This document shows positions 25,094-34,462 of a stretch of 62,797 nt of DNA, piece after piece. The notes beneath the pieces were generated by a model. It did no database searches and was not told where the DNA came from. It saw only the letters and a list, made by a program, of their open reading frames with translations. The first letter of the stretch is position 1. The number at the start of each line of letters is the position of its first letter. Source of the DNA: Lachnospiraceae bacterium (GTDB lineage Bacteria; Bacillota_A; Clostridia; Lachnospirales; Lachnospiraceae); contig QXWX01000038.1 of NCBI GenBank assembly GCA_009911175.1, positions 1 through 62,797 on the forward strand, in the 5' to 3' direction. A program made the position numbers and the translations under genes.

Positions 25094-25739
25094 GGTTATT
25101 GTAGACACCTGTTTTCTTCAAAAGTTATCTTCAGAAGGAAAGGCAATAGACAATATAAAAAAAGTATTGGCTGAGTTAGAGTACATTCCCGTTGCTCATC
25201 CGTATATTTATGAACATGAATTATCGTTACATTCATATTTTGTTCGTTTAGTTGAGGAAAAGTATATAAAAGTAATTCAGTATAATGAATTTCAAAAGGA
25301 TGAAATTGATAAACAATCGTATGAAGATTATTATAGTGTACTATATGAAGATATGAGATTGACTTTGGAAGCAATGAATAGTCCAAAGCAAGTAGAGAAA
25401 TTATGTTTACATAAAGGACAGACCATATATAATACACATAAGCAAGGTAGCAGCATGGGGGATGTTCATATGATTTTAATGGCATCTTTTTTGCAAATGC
25501 CTGTTTTATTAACTGAGGATTCAGATATTGAAATGTTGCGTGATATAGCGAAAAGGCGAATGCGTTTAGGTCAATATTCATTGCAAATACTTAATGGTGT
25601 TCAGCTTATAGAAGAGATTGCTAAAAAGCAAAACACTTCGATATCAGTTAAAGAGATAGAATCAATTTTAAAAGCTATGAGAAAACGAGATGTCATATCA
25701 AGTATAAAGGCAGTATGGAGAGAAAATCATACTATTTAA
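25080..25739 (+). CDS. PIN-like putative RNase
   Basis: 219 residues from ATG 25080 (GGAGG upstream). The PIN pattern is VDTCFLQ with D9, an acidic residue near E45/E47, SSMGDVHMILMA with D128, and LLTEDSD with D147/D149. These four acidic positions form the metal site of PIN nucleases. Its overlap with the ImmA gene implies linked expression. It could be the toxic effector of the cassette, released when the HTH protein is inactivated; this is inference. The insertion between residues 50 and 120 makes it longer than VapC toxins. Confidence 0.7.
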   Translation: MRKTEVIVDTCFLQKLSSEGKAIDNIKKVLAELEYIPVAHPYIYEHELSLHSYFVRLVEEKYIKVIQYNEFQKDEIDKQSYEDYYSVLYEDMRLTLEAMNSPKQVEKLCLHKGQTIYNTHKQGSSMGDVHMILMASFLQMPVLLTEDSDIEMLRDIAKRRMRLGQYSLQILNGVQLIEEIAKKQNTSISVKEIESILKAMRKRDVISSIKAVWRENHTI

Positions 25740-25749
25740 ACAATTCCAA

Positions 25750-25781
25750 AAAAGCAGGAGCTGATCATATCTCCTGCTTTT
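25750..25781 (+). terminator. bidirectional terminator between convergent operons
   Basis: AAAAGCAGGAG (25750-25760) and CTCCTGCTTTT (25771-25781) are exact complements with A and T tails on the two sides, separating the PIN gene from the minus-strand ABC permease. Confidence 0.87.
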
Positions 25782-25785
25782 CCGC

Positions 25786-28329
25786 TTATTCCACCGTCTC
25801 AATCGAATCCACAATGCTCATCTTCCCGATCCCATACAGCGGTACGGCAGTCGCCGCCAGACACGCCGCCACGGACACGGCCGCTGCTTCCAGGATTGCC
25901 GCCGCAGGCACAGCCGTGAACTGCAGCGTATCGGTGGCTGCGGCCCTGACGAAGATCGTGCAGATATACCCGCACACCCCGCCGATCACCGAAGCGATCA
26001 ATCCATAATAAGCCCCTTCCCACAAAAAGGTCTGATACAGGCTTCGGCTGCTCATCCCGACCGCACGCTGCATCCCGATCTCATGGATGCGGGTATGGAT
26101 ATTGGTGTAAACGGTATTGATGATATTCAGGATCCCGATCAGCCCGATGAACAGGATCAGTCCCCAGCAGAGCAGACGGATCTGCTCAAAGCTCTCGGCC
26201 AGCTGCGCGTCTGCCTCCCGGTAAGACAGCCAGTGGGTTCCCGGATTCTCCGCGCACCAGCCATCCATCCATTTTTCAAAGGCTTTGGCATCCGCATCCT
26301 CTGCCAGGGTGGGATAGACGATCGAAAACTGTCCGTTTCCCACCAGACGTTCATACATCGAATCCGCAGTCACAACCTGAATGCCGTTGGTGAATCCGTT
26401 GCCGTCCGTTAAAGCATTATCCAGGATTCCGGCGATCCGAAGAGACGTCCCATTTACTGTGATCCTGTCACCTTTTTGAAACTCCGTATGCTCCACCTCG
26501 TGCCCTTCGGCGGCAAATGCAATGGGATTTTTTACAAGGCAGGCTTTGCCGTTTCGCAGCTCCTCCAGATCCGTTTCCGACAGGCCCGAGGCCAGCGCTT
26601 CCAGACGATCCGGATCTACGGTCCCAAGCTGAAATGTTTCACTGGGACCCGGAGTAAAATCCAGATTCACCGGAAATACGCCCTTTTCATCCTGCGAGTA
26701 AACGGTCAGCTTTGTAGCAGAAAGCCCGGATACCATTTCCTGACTTTTGAGCTGCTCCACAGCCTCCGGAGAAATACCGCCGTTTTCATTGGATATGGAA
26801 TAATCTCCCATGTGCATATCCTGCACGTCCTGGCTGGCGTCCAGCAGGCCGCTGAAGCTCTGCAGGGCAACGAAAACGGTGATGCTCATGACAATGGACA
26901 AAATGGTGATCACCGTGCGGCCGGGGTTCCGCCGGAGATTGAGCCGTGCGTAAAATGCTTCGAAGTTCCGAATCTTTTTCTGCTTCCTGCGGCGCCGCCG
27001 GATCTTTACAGTCTGCCCACTCATGGCTGCTGTCGGAGACACACGGGAAGCGTACCGGGCGGATGGGAATGCGGCCAGTACTGCAAAAAGCAGCGTGACA
27101 AAGACACTCAGGAGCATGGGCAGGGGACCGCCGGTCCTGCTGCCTGCGACCATATTATTTAATTCCTGCGTATTCTCAGCCAGAAACAGATCCGGGTTCA
27201 GCATGCCCAGCGCCGCGGTCAGAATCCCTTTTGCCGAAAGGCTTCCCAGCGCCAGCCCCAGAGGAAGGCCGATCCCGCAGAGGATCAGAAGCTGCACAGT
27301 CACCAGAAGATAGAGCTGTTTCTGCTCGCTGCCGATCGCCCGGAGCGTGCCGTATTCGCGGATGCGTTTCGTGACGGCCACCCGCAGGATATTGTAGATC
27401 ACCAGACCGGCAGCCAGCAGGATCAGCACACCCACCAGCACGCACGCCGCCGCCATGAACGGAAAACCATTTCCGGTGTCCGAATCCGATTTTTTGTCAT
27501 AGGAAATGCCCAGCGCATCCAGAAGGACCCAGTTGTACTGGATGTCGTCTTCCGGCACCTGCAGTTTTTCGGCCAATTCCCGCACAATGGATTGAAATTG
27601 TTCCCGGCTCTTTGTCTTAAAATCCGTAGAATACAGGAAATACCGTTCCGGAAGCAGCTTTTCCGCTGATCCCTCGCCGATCACTCCATCCAGTGTTCCG
27701 CTTATATAGCCGATATAGTGATCTTCCAGGATTCCGGTCAGTACGAAATCCGCGGTATACTCATAAGGAGGCTGAGTGTCCGCTTTCAGGCCGACGCTGA
27801 CGGGCAGCGTGACGGTATTGCCCAGACGGATGCTCTGTGATGTGCCGTTATTTTCTTCGCCGCCGATTTGCGATACGTCAGAAGCTTTGCTGTCTATATC
27901 GAACCCCAGATACCGCAGTGCTTCCCCGGAGAGCGCGATCTCGCCTGCTTTCTCCGGAAGCCGGCCCTCCTTCAGTGCTCCGACGGAAGGATATGCCTGC
28001 AGTCCATTGTCATGATATTCCCGAAGAGAAAGAGTCAGGCTGCTGTTTTTCAGAGGGACGGATCCCAGAAAGATCCAGCTGCCTACATCTTCCAGGCGGG
28101 AATCCGACAAAAGGGCCTGATGCTGTGATTCATTCAGTTGATGGAACGTGGCATAACGGTCCCCGTTCAGACCGGCCGCCTGGTCCTCGCGCATCGTCTG
28201 CAGAATGCCGATGGACTGCCCCATGGCGGAGGTCGCGGCGGCAGACAGGATCACGGCGATGAGGATCAGGACAGAGGTGACCTTCTGGGCCTTCAATTCT
28301 TTCCATGCCAGTGCTAAATAAGATTTCAT
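25786..28329 (-). CDS. FtsX/MacB-type ABC permease, 847 residues
   Basis: The N-terminus (MKSYLALAWKELKAQKV) is the usual FtsX-like start with one membrane segment. Large extracytoplasmic domains and two blocks of three membrane segments follow (around 295-430 and 730-835), including an RIREYGTLRAIG loop and a second IHEIGMQRAVGMS loop that contact the ATPase. This is a two-repeat permease of the kind used in antimicrobial-peptide or lipid transport. Its start overlaps the ATPase stop (ATGA). The two-component genes upstream point to induction by its substrate. Confidence 0.87.
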   Translation of the reverse strand: MKSYLALAWKELKAQKVTSVLILIAVILSAAATSAMGQSIGILQTMREDQAAGLNGDRYATFHQLNESQHQALLSDSRLEDVGSWIFLGSVPLKNSSLTLSLREYHDNGLQAYPSVGALKEGRLPEKAGEIALSGEALRYLGFDIDSKASDVSQIGGEENNGTSQSIRLGNTVTLPVSVGLKADTQPPYEYTADFVLTGILEDHYIGYISGTLDGVIGEGSAEKLLPERYFLYSTDFKTKSREQFQSIVRELAEKLQVPEDDIQYNWVLLDALGISYDKKSDSDTGNGFPFMAAACVLVGVLILLAAGLVIYNILRVAVTKRIREYGTLRAIGSEQKQLYLLVTVQLLILCGIGLPLGLALGSLSAKGILTAALGMLNPDLFLAENTQELNNMVAGSRTGGPLPMLLSVFVTLLFAVLAAFPSARYASRVSPTAAMSGQTVKIRRRRRKQKKIRNFEAFYARLNLRRNPGRTVITILSIVMSITVFVALQSFSGLLDASQDVQDMHMGDYSISNENGGISPEAVEQLKSQEMVSGLSATKLTVYSQDEKGVFPVNLDFTPGPSETFQLGTVDPDRLEALASGLSETDLEELRNGKACLVKNPIAFAAEGHEVEHTEFQKGDRITVNGTSLRIAGILDNALTDGNGFTNGIQVVTADSMYERLVGNGQFSIVYPTLAEDADAKAFEKWMDGWCAENPGTHWLSYREADAQLAESFEQIRLLCWGLILFIGLIGILNIINTVYTNIHTRIHEIGMQRAVGMSSRSLYQTFLWEGAYYGLIASVIGGVCGYICTIFVRAAATDTLQFTAVPAAAILEAAAVSVAACLAATAVPLYGIGKMSIVDSIETVE

Positions 28330-29000
28330 GCCGCATTCACCTCCGAAAGTACCCCGTCCACGATCATAAACCGGCGCTCGGCCATCTGTGCGATCCGTTT
28401 ATCGTGGGTAATGATCACCAGCGTTTTTCCCATGCTCCGCCAGATATTTTTCAGCAGCTCCATGACTTCGCCGCCGCTTCGGCTGTCCAGGTTGCCGGTA
28501 GGCTCATCCGCAAAGATGATATCCGGTTTGGCGATCAGGGCCCGTGCAATGGCGGTCCGCTGCTGCTGTCCCCCGGAAAGCTCATGAGGCAGATGGGTGA
28601 GCCGCTCCCGGATTCCCAGCAGTTCCGTAAGCTGATCCAAATATGTTTCATCCGGCTGTTTTTTGTCCAGAAGCAGAGGCATGATGATATTTTCCCTCGC
28701 GGTCAGGACAGGAAGCAGATTGAACTGTTGAAAAATAAAGCCGATGCGCTGCCGCCGGAACGCGGACAGCTCCCGGTCCCGAAGCCCGTAGATGTCCCTG
28801 CCGTCATAGACGAGACTGCCGGAGGTGGGCCGGTCCAGCCCGGACAGCAGATGGAGCAGGGTGCTCTTGCCGCTTCCGGATGGCCCCATGATAGAAATGA
28901 AATCTCCCGAGGCGATCTCCAGGCAGGCACGATCCAGCGCCGTGACCTTCCCTCCGCCGGTTCCGTAGATCTTTGATAATTCCTTTGCTTCGATATTCAT
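28326..29000 (-). CDS. MacB/LolD-type ABC ATPase
   Basis: 224 residues from the ATG at 29000, with AAGGAG upstream; the frame is open further but homology begins here (MNIEAKELSKIYGTGG). Walker A is GPSGSGKST (39-47), the signature is ELSGGQQQRTAIARALI and Walker B is IIFADEPTGNLDS. It couples to the FtsX-type permease downstream. These exporters and detoxifiers are typically controlled by a neighbouring two-component system, which is present here. Confidence 0.9.
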   Translation of the reverse strand: MNIEAKELSKIYGTGGGKVTALDRACLEIASGDFISIMGPSGSGKSTLLHLLSGLDRPTSGSLVYDGRDIYGLRDRELSAFRRQRIGFIFQQFNLLPVLTARENIIMPLLLDKKQPDETYLDQLTELLGIRERLTHLPHELSGGQQQRTAIARALIAKPDIIFADEPTGNLDSRSGGEVMELLKNIWRSMGKTLVIITHDKRIAQMAERRFMIVDGVLSEVNAA

Positions 29001-29137
29001 AAAAATAACACTCTCCTTTTTGTCTGGTTTGACAGCAAAAGCTGTCTGGCCGGAAGGGATTGGGAACATTCCATCCGGTGATGACATAAGAAGAGTGTAT
29101 CTGGTAAATCTCAAGAAACGCTCAAGGTTTTGGAACT
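29001..29137 (-). promoter_or_regulatory. ABC promoter region with CTTGAG direct repeat
   Basis: On the minus strand CTTGAG occurs at 29126-29121 and again at 29115-29110, 11 bases apart, the spacing bound by OmpR-type response regulators. TTGAGA overlapping the second copy could act as -35 for the ATPase-permease transcript. This suggests autogenous control by the adjacent response regulator. Confidence 0.5.
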
Positions 29138-30415
29138 TTATTCTATTTTGAAAAATGCGGCTGCCTTTGCGCCGGAGCCTTCGATATTTTCCAATGTCAG
29201 CCTCCCGCCGTGCTTCAGACATATGGTCTGGCAGCTATACAGTCCCATGCCGAAATGGGTGCCATTTTCTGCTGAGACTTTGGAAGGCTTTGCATCGTCC
29301 ATGATCGTTTCGGAACATGCTGTGCATTCCGCTGCCTTTCTGGAGTATGTTGTGTATTGTTTGACTTTGCCAAATGGTTTCGGCCCGTTCTGCAGCAATT
29401 CGTCAGGAAATCCAGGACCGTCATCCATTACGGACAGCAGTAAAAAGGAATCTGCAATTTCCAACCCGATCATCAGCTCACGCTCTGCAAAACGCGCCCC
29501 ATTCGCAATCAAATTTTCAGCAACCGTCATAAATAATCCATGGTCAATTGCCACGGCCACTGTCTCAATCACTGACGTATCTATCCCGACTGCTTTAGTT
29601 TCCGCCGTCTTCGTTCCAAAGGATTCACACTCCTGCATCGTGATTCGGCAGGAAAGCCCAGGCGCGAGCAGCCGTGCCGTATCCTCCAGTTCCCGATACA
29701 GCAGATCGCATGCAATCATTTTTCTTTGCACAGACACCTGCTCCAGCCGCTGGATGCTGCTCATGCTCTCGATATACTGCTCAATGCGGAGCGTATAATC
29801 CTCCAGCCGGCCGATGGTCTGCTCATCACAGATCCCCTTCCGCAGCAGCTTGGCGGTTCCCTTTAAAACCGTGACCGGATTGCGCAGGTCATGTGCAAAG
29901 GCGGCATTCAGCCGTTTCCGTTCCTCGGCCTGCCGCCAAAGCGTCTGGTTATTGGCCAGCAGGTTTTCCCGCATTTTCTCAAATGCCCCGCAGAGCTGCC
30001 CCAGCTCATCCTGGCCGGAGGGTGCCGGGATCACAAAATCCAGGTCATCCTGCATAATACGCTCTGTACTGCTTTTCAGGATATGCAGAGGTTCTTTCAG
30101 CTTGGTCCGATAAAATAGAATGGAGGTCAGCAGGATCACAAGCGTGAAGATCAGGATCGGCAGGGCGATCAGCAGGACTCCCAGCAGAGAACCGACAGCC
30201 TGGGACCAGGCAGGCGGAGCAGACGCCTCCGGATGTATAATGGTGACCGACGGATTTGAACTGATCTCTATGGAGGCGGTGGCCTGCGGAAGCGTCTGGA
30301 TCAACCGGTTGCATCCGATAAAGGCACCGATGGAAAGAAGGGACGCCAGAAGCAGACCGAAAAACATCATCGCAAACAATGCATTTTTTAAACGCATCCG
30401 CTTTATCCAACCCAT
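29138..30415 (-). CDS. sensor histidine kinase
   Basis: 425 residues. Two membrane segments (about 10-33 and 77-102) bracket a short outside loop of about 45 residues, followed by a HAMP-like region, the H-box AFAHDLRNPVTVLKG with H175, an N-box AENLIANGARFA and the G-box DDGPGF. It should phosphorylate the response regulator encoded upstream, whose gene overlaps it by 13 bases. A stretch rich in Thr, Cys and Ala between the two G boxes (about 350-385) looks like an inserted loop. Confidence 0.88.
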   Translation of the reverse strand: MGWIKRMRLKNALFAMMFFGLLLASLLSIGAFIGCNRLIQTLPQATASIEISSNPSVTIIHPEASAPPAWSQAVGSLLGVLLIALPILIFTLVILLTSILFYRTKLKEPLHILKSSTERIMQDDLDFVIPAPSGQDELGQLCGAFEKMRENLLANNQTLWRQAEERKRLNAAFAHDLRNPVTVLKGTAKLLRKGICDEQTIGRLEDYTLRIEQYIESMSSIQRLEQVSVQRKMIACDLLYRELEDTARLLAPGLSCRITMQECESFGTKTAETKAVGIDTSVIETVAVAIDHGLFMTVAENLIANGARFAERELMIGLEIADSFLLLSVMDDGPGFPDELLQNGPKPFGKVKQYTTYSRKAAECTACSETIMDDAKPSKVSAENGTHFGMGLYSCQTICLKHGGRLTLENIEGSGAKAAAFFKIE

Positions 30416-31074
30416 TTGTAACCCACCCCCCAGACTGTCTCAATATAGCTGCCAGGCGAAGCACCGGAAAGCTTGGCGCGGATCTTCCGGATATGTTCCA
30501 TGATCGTATCGCTGCTTCCGCCTCCGTCCAGCCCCCAGACAAGCTCATAGATCCTCTCCCGGTCAAAAACCTGTCCGGCATTCATGGAGAGCAGCTCAAT
30601 AATGTCAAATTCCCGTTTGGAGAACGAAATATTTTCCCCGTCCAGATGTACGGTCCGGGCGGAATAGTCGATGGACAGATTCCCGAAAAAACGCACCGCC
30701 GCATTGCCCTGCCGCCGCTGCTCCCTCCGCAGATGCGCGGCGATCCGGGCGCCGAGCTCATCCAGGTCAAAGGGCTTTACGATATAGTCGTCGGCCCCGG
30801 CCTGGAATCCGATGATCTTATCCGAGGACTCAATACGCGCCGTCAAAAATAAGACCGGACAGCTGACGTACTCCCGGATCTGCTGGCAGACCGCGAGCCC
30901 GTCCATCTCCGGCATATTGATGTCAAGCAGGATCAGGTCCGGCCGGGCGGAGACCTTTTCCAGGGCCTCCCGTCCGCTGTACGCAGTCAGGATATCGTAT
31001 TCTGATTGAAAATAACTCCGGATCATGTCTACGATGCCGGGTTCGTCATCTACGATTAAAAGTTTTGGTCTCAT
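30403..31074 (-). CDS. OmpR/PhoB-family response regulator
   Basis: 223 residues from ATG 31074. The receiver has the acidic pocket VDDE and phospho-acceptor D51 (LILLDINMPEMDG), the conserved Thr in FLTARI and Lys in KPFDLDE. The C-terminal winged helix ends VWGVGYKWVG. It partners with the kinase downstream and likely activates the ABC genes through the CTTGAG repeat. A TTG 18 bases further up is an alternative start. Confidence 0.9.
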   Translation of the reverse strand: MRPKLLIVDDEPGIVDMIRSYFQSEYDILTAYSGREALEKVSARPDLILLDINMPEMDGLAVCQQIREYVSCPVLFLTARIESSDKIIGFQAGADDYIVKPFDLDELGARIAAHLRREQRRQGNAAVRFFGNLSIDYSARTVHLDGENISFSKREFDIIELLSMNAGQVFDRERIYELVWGLDGGGSSDTIMEHIRKIRAKLSGASPGSYIETVWGVGYKWVG

Positions 31075-31203
31075 GATAATGCTCAACTCCAATCGTGCTC
31101 ATTTGCGCGGCGGCAAACCGACAGTTCCTTACTGGCCTGAGGTTTATTTCAGCAGAACAATACGCCGGCGTGCCTTTCGCATGGGGAATCTTTCCAGGGA
31201 AGG

Positions 31204-31776
31204 TCATTTCGGAAAATGCAGCGTATTCCAGACCGGCGGGCTGATAGTACAGAGGACCTCCGTGATATCATCCGTCTCATTGATGCACGTGTGGGGAATG
31301 TCTTCCCGGATGATGGTCGTGTCGCCTTCCCGAAGGACAATGAGATCGTCTCCGAGCATCAGGTTCAGGGTGCCGGAAAGGACGATCAGCGTTTCCTCGG
31401 AGTGATGTACGATCGGAATCTCGCTGTCCCGGGAATGGGGCTGCATGACCGCCCTCATCACTAAAACCCTGGGCAAAAAATTTTGGGAAGGAAGAGGGGT
31501 GAGAAATTCGTATTCAACGACATTTTTTTTCGTATGCACGGATATCCTTTCTTCCCTGCGGATCGTCAGGCCGTCGTTTTCCTTTTCCTCCTCGATCAGT
31601 ACATAGATCGGCACGTCAAATTCCTTCGCGATCTTCCGAAGGGAGGACAGGGACGGCTCTGCCTCATCCCGTTCCAGCTGTGAAATATATCCGATGGACA
31701 GACCCGTGCGTTCCGCCAGGTCTTTGATCGTCAGGTTTAATTTTTTACGGTATTTTCTGATTTTATTATCTGCCAT
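31204..31776 (-). CDS. XRE-cupin transcriptional regulator
   Basis: 190 residues. The N-terminal HTH (RKKLNLTIKDLAERTGLSIGYISQLERDEAEPSL) is joined to a C-terminal cupin barrel containing HHSEETLIVLSGTLNLMLGD. Such regulators sense a small ligand in the cupin pocket and commonly control amino-acid or polyamine catabolism. It is divergent from the epimerase-transporter-peptidase operon and probably represses or activates it. AAGGAG precedes its ATG. Confidence 0.87.
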   Translation of the reverse strand: MADNKIRKYRKKLNLTIKDLAERTGLSIGYISQLERDEAEPSLSSLRKIAKEFDVPIYVLIEEEKENDGLTIRREERISVHTKKNVVEYEFLTPLPSQNFLPRVLVMRAVMQPHSRDSEIPIVHHSEETLIVLSGTLNLMLGDDLIVLREGDTTIIREDIPHTCINETDDITEVLCTISPPVWNTLHFPK

Positions 31777-31804
31777 AAATACTCCTTATATTGCGATTAC
31801 TTTT

Positions 31805-31833
31805 ATTCTACTGTTTTTGTGTAGATTCTGCAA
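31805..31833 (-). promoter_or_regulatory. promoter of the XRE-cupin gene
   Basis: On the minus strand TTGCAG (31833-31828), 17 bases, TAGAAT (31810-31805), 29 bases before the start codon. Confidence 0.65.
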
Positions 31834-31934
31834 GAAAAATTTCCGCCTGGACAGTTGCAGTCATGTTTACAAAAAGCATATTATGAATATTCGGCTATTG
31901 ACTGAACCGGCAATGATTTCCCTTAAGAAATTAG

Positions 31935-31963
31935 TTGACTGATAATTATACATATAGTAAAAT
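31935..31963 (+). promoter_or_regulatory. promoter of the epimerase operon
   Basis: TTGACT (31935-31940), 17 bases, TAAAAT (31958-31963). The shared gap of about 255 bases with the divergent regulator gene leaves room for operators. Confidence 0.68.
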
Positions 31964-32031
31964 TAAATAAAATATTGAAAGCAAAATTTCGGTATTTTCT
32001 TACTTTTAATTGTGAAAAGGAGAGAGAAGAA

Positions 32032-33096
32032 ATGAGAATTACAGGAATGAAAGTAGAAAAGGTTGCGATTCCCCTGATCGCCCCCTTCAAGGTGGCGTTT
32101 GCCACAGTGGAAGCTCTGGAAAGTGTTTTGATCCGCATAGAGACGGACGAGGGCTGTGTGGGCTTCGGGGAAGCTTCCCCCTTTGCGCCGGTGACTGGAG
32201 AGACGGTGGATGGAGTCATCGCGGTGCTGGACATTTTCCGGCAGGGGCTGATCGGCATGGATCCCATGGATATTGAAGCCGTGCATGCTATGATGGACAG
32301 CGTGATCGTGGGAAACGGAGCCGCTAAGTGCGCCGTGGATCTTGCCATGTATGATCTGATGGGAAAAGCGTTCGGACAGCCGGTGTACAAACTGCTTGGC
32401 GGCTTTGGCAGCAGCGTGCAGAGCGACATCACCATCGGCATCAGCACCCCGGAGGAAATGGCGGCCGAAGCGAAAAAACGTGTTTTCGAAGATGGATACC
32501 GGATCTTGAAGATTAAGGCGGGTATTGACTTTCAGGAGGATATCCGTGCCATGAAGCTGATCCGGGAAGCAGTGGGGCCTGAGATCCGTCTGCGGGTGGA
32601 CGCGAACCAGGGATACGATACCGCCAAAGCACGGCGTGCTCTCAGGGGCTTCCGGGAATACGGCATTGAGGCGGTGGAGCAGTGCCTGCCCCATTGGGAT
32701 CTGGAGGGAGCTGCGTTCCTTCGGGATCATTCGGAGGGAATCCACATGATGCTGGACGAGTCCATCCACGGCCCGGTGGATGCGGCAAGGGCGTGCCGTC
32801 TGGGTTCCGCGGACATTTTCAATATCAAGCTGATGAAATGCGGCGGCCTGTATCCGGCACAGAAGATCAATGCCATTGCGGAGGCAAACGGCGTGACCTG
32901 CATGGTAGGCTGTATGCTGGAGACCAAGCTGGCGATCACGGCGGGTTTAAGCCTGGTGGCGGCAAAGAAAAATGTGACGGAGGCCGACTGCGACAGCTTT
33001 CTGTATTATAAAGAGAACCCGGTGGAAGGCGGATTTATCCAGGAGAAGGATCTCTTTACGCTGCTGGACAAGCCGGGATTCGGTGTGACATTCTAA
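32032..33096 (+). CDS. dipeptide epimerase (enolase superfamily)
   Basis: 354 residues from ATG 32032 (AAAGGAGAG upstream). Catalytic pattern: K160-x-K162 (LKIK), metal ligands D190 (RVDAN), E216 (AVEQ) and D242 (MLDES), and K266 (FNIK). D319-x-D321 near the C-terminus is the pair that in Ala-Glu epimerases binds the dipeptide amino group, so I call it a dipeptide epimerase rather than a general racemase. These enzymes interconvert L-Ala-L-Glu-type and L-Ala-D-Glu-type dipeptides from murein or diet. It heads an operon with a transporter and a peptidase-like hydrolase. Confidence 0.85.
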   Translation: MRITGMKVEKVAIPLIAPFKVAFATVEALESVLIRIETDEGCVGFGEASPFAPVTGETVDGVIAVLDIFRQGLIGMDPMDIEAVHAMMDSVIVGNGAAKCAVDLAMYDLMGKAFGQPVYKLLGGFGSSVQSDITIGISTPEEMAAEAKKRVFEDGYRILKIKAGIDFQEDIRAMKLIREAVGPEIRLRVDANQGYDTAKARRALRGFREYGIEAVEQCLPHWDLEGAAFLRDHSEGIHMMLDESIHGPVDAARACRLGSADIFNIKLMKCGGLYPAQKINAIAEANGVTCMVGCMLETKLAITAGLSLVAAKKNVTEADCDSFLYYKENPVEGGFIQEKDLFTLLDKPGFGVTF

Positions 33097-33207
33097 TCCG
33101 TGCTTATGCAGAAAAAGCTGCCGGAGGCAGTACTCCGGCACAAGATGAGTACAATTTGAAGCTGAGAGATCTGATGCAGCAAAAAAAACAAAAAGAGGAG
33201 AAAAAAT

Positions 33208-34374
33208 ATGCAGTTTCCAATTTTTCAGTCTACGGATTCGATGCTGACAGTCATCCTTCTGATGGTCGCATTTGCTCTGTGGGTACAGAAGTTTAAAGCG
33301 TTTAAGTATATAGGACCGGCGCTGACCGTGATCGTCCTGGGGATGATCCTGGTCAATCTTCATATCGTGCCGGGATCTCAGGACGTGTACGGAGTGATCA
33401 TCACATACTGCGTTCCCATGTCCATTTCCATCTATCTGTTGAATGTCAATCTAAAGGAGCTGGCCAAGCTGTCCGGAAAAGCGCTGGCGGCGCTTGTATC
33501 GGCGGTATTCAGCGTGTGCCTGGTGGCGGCAGTGTTCGGTGTGATCTTCGGCGGAAAGATGCCGGAAGGATGGAAGATCGCCGGAATGTTCGTGGGAACC
33601 TATACTGGCGGCAGCGGTAACCTGACGGCCATCGCGGTTGGGCTGGACGCAGCCAACGATACCATTGCGGCGGCCAACGCAGCAGATTATGTGATCGGCA
33701 TGCCGACCCTGTTTCTGATGTTTGCGGCTCCGGCCTTGTTCCAGAATGTCAAATTCCTGAAAAAGATCTGGCCCTTTGAACTGGAGGAAAAGGAGCGGGT
33801 CGGCGAAGGAGATCACCCGGTGCTGATGGGGGATGAAAAATGGAGCATCAAAGATATTGCCTGGCTCCTTGCGATCTCCATATTGATCGTGACCATTTCC
33901 ACAAAGCTCTCCGCCTTCCTGCCCTCAGATTTTGCCAGTGCGGGAAGGGTTCTGCTGATCTCCACATTTTCCATTGCAGCCGCGCAGATTCCGTTTGTGA
34001 ACAGGCTGCGGGGAAATATCAACCTGGGGCTGTTTTTCGGGATGATGTATCTGGCGATCATCGGATTCAGCGTGGATCTGGCATCGTTCTTCGGCTCCAC
34101 GATGATCATTACCGTATTCTGCTTCTGCGTGATCATTGGAAGCATCCTGCTCCATCTCTTGATCAGCAGGTTTCTTAAGGTGCCCTACGAGTATGTGATC
34201 CTGGGCATCACAGGAGCCATCGCGGACGGAACGACTGCCTCCCTGGTGGCGTCCAGCGCGAAATGGAACCGGCTCATCAGCGTGGGTCTACTCATGGGCG
34301 TGGTCGGCGGAGTATGCGGAAATTATGCGGGAATCCTGGTGGCGTATCTGATCAGAGCGATCATCGGGGCATAG
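33208..34374 (+). CDS. DUF819 family membrane transporter
   Basis: 388 residues with about ten to eleven membrane segments. The pattern of the DUF819/YjcL family is visible: an N-terminal pair of segments, VGTYTGGSGNLTAIAVGL with a Gly-rich re-entrant-like turn, and a matching GAIADGTTASLVASSAKWN near the end. AGAGGAG precedes ATG 33208. The substrate of the family is not established; its place between a dipeptide epimerase and a peptidase-type hydrolase suggests a peptide or amino acid. Confidence 0.8.
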   Translation: MQFPIFQSTDSMLTVILLMVAFALWVQKFKAFKYIGPALTVIVLGMILVNLHIVPGSQDVYGVIITYCVPMSISIYLLNVNLKELAKLSGKALAALVSAVFSVCLVAAVFGVIFGGKMPEGWKIAGMFVGTYTGGSGNLTAIAVGLDAANDTIAAANAADYVIGMPTLFLMFAAPALFQNVKFLKKIWPFELEEKERVGEGDHPVLMGDEKWSIKDIAWLLAISILIVTISTKLSAFLPSDFASAGRVLLISTFSIAAAQIPFVNRLRGNINLGLFFGMMYLAIIGFSVDLASFFGSTMIITVFCFCVIIGSILLHLLISRFLKVPYEYVILGITGAIADGTTASLVASSAKWNRLISVGLLMGVVGGVCGNYAGILVAYLIRAIIGA

Positions 34375-34462
34375 ACGACAGGAAATATCTGCAAGCGGCA
34401 GGCATTCTGCATTGCTTTAATTGCGAAAGCAGAGTGGTTTTCAAAGAACGGAAGGAGAAACT

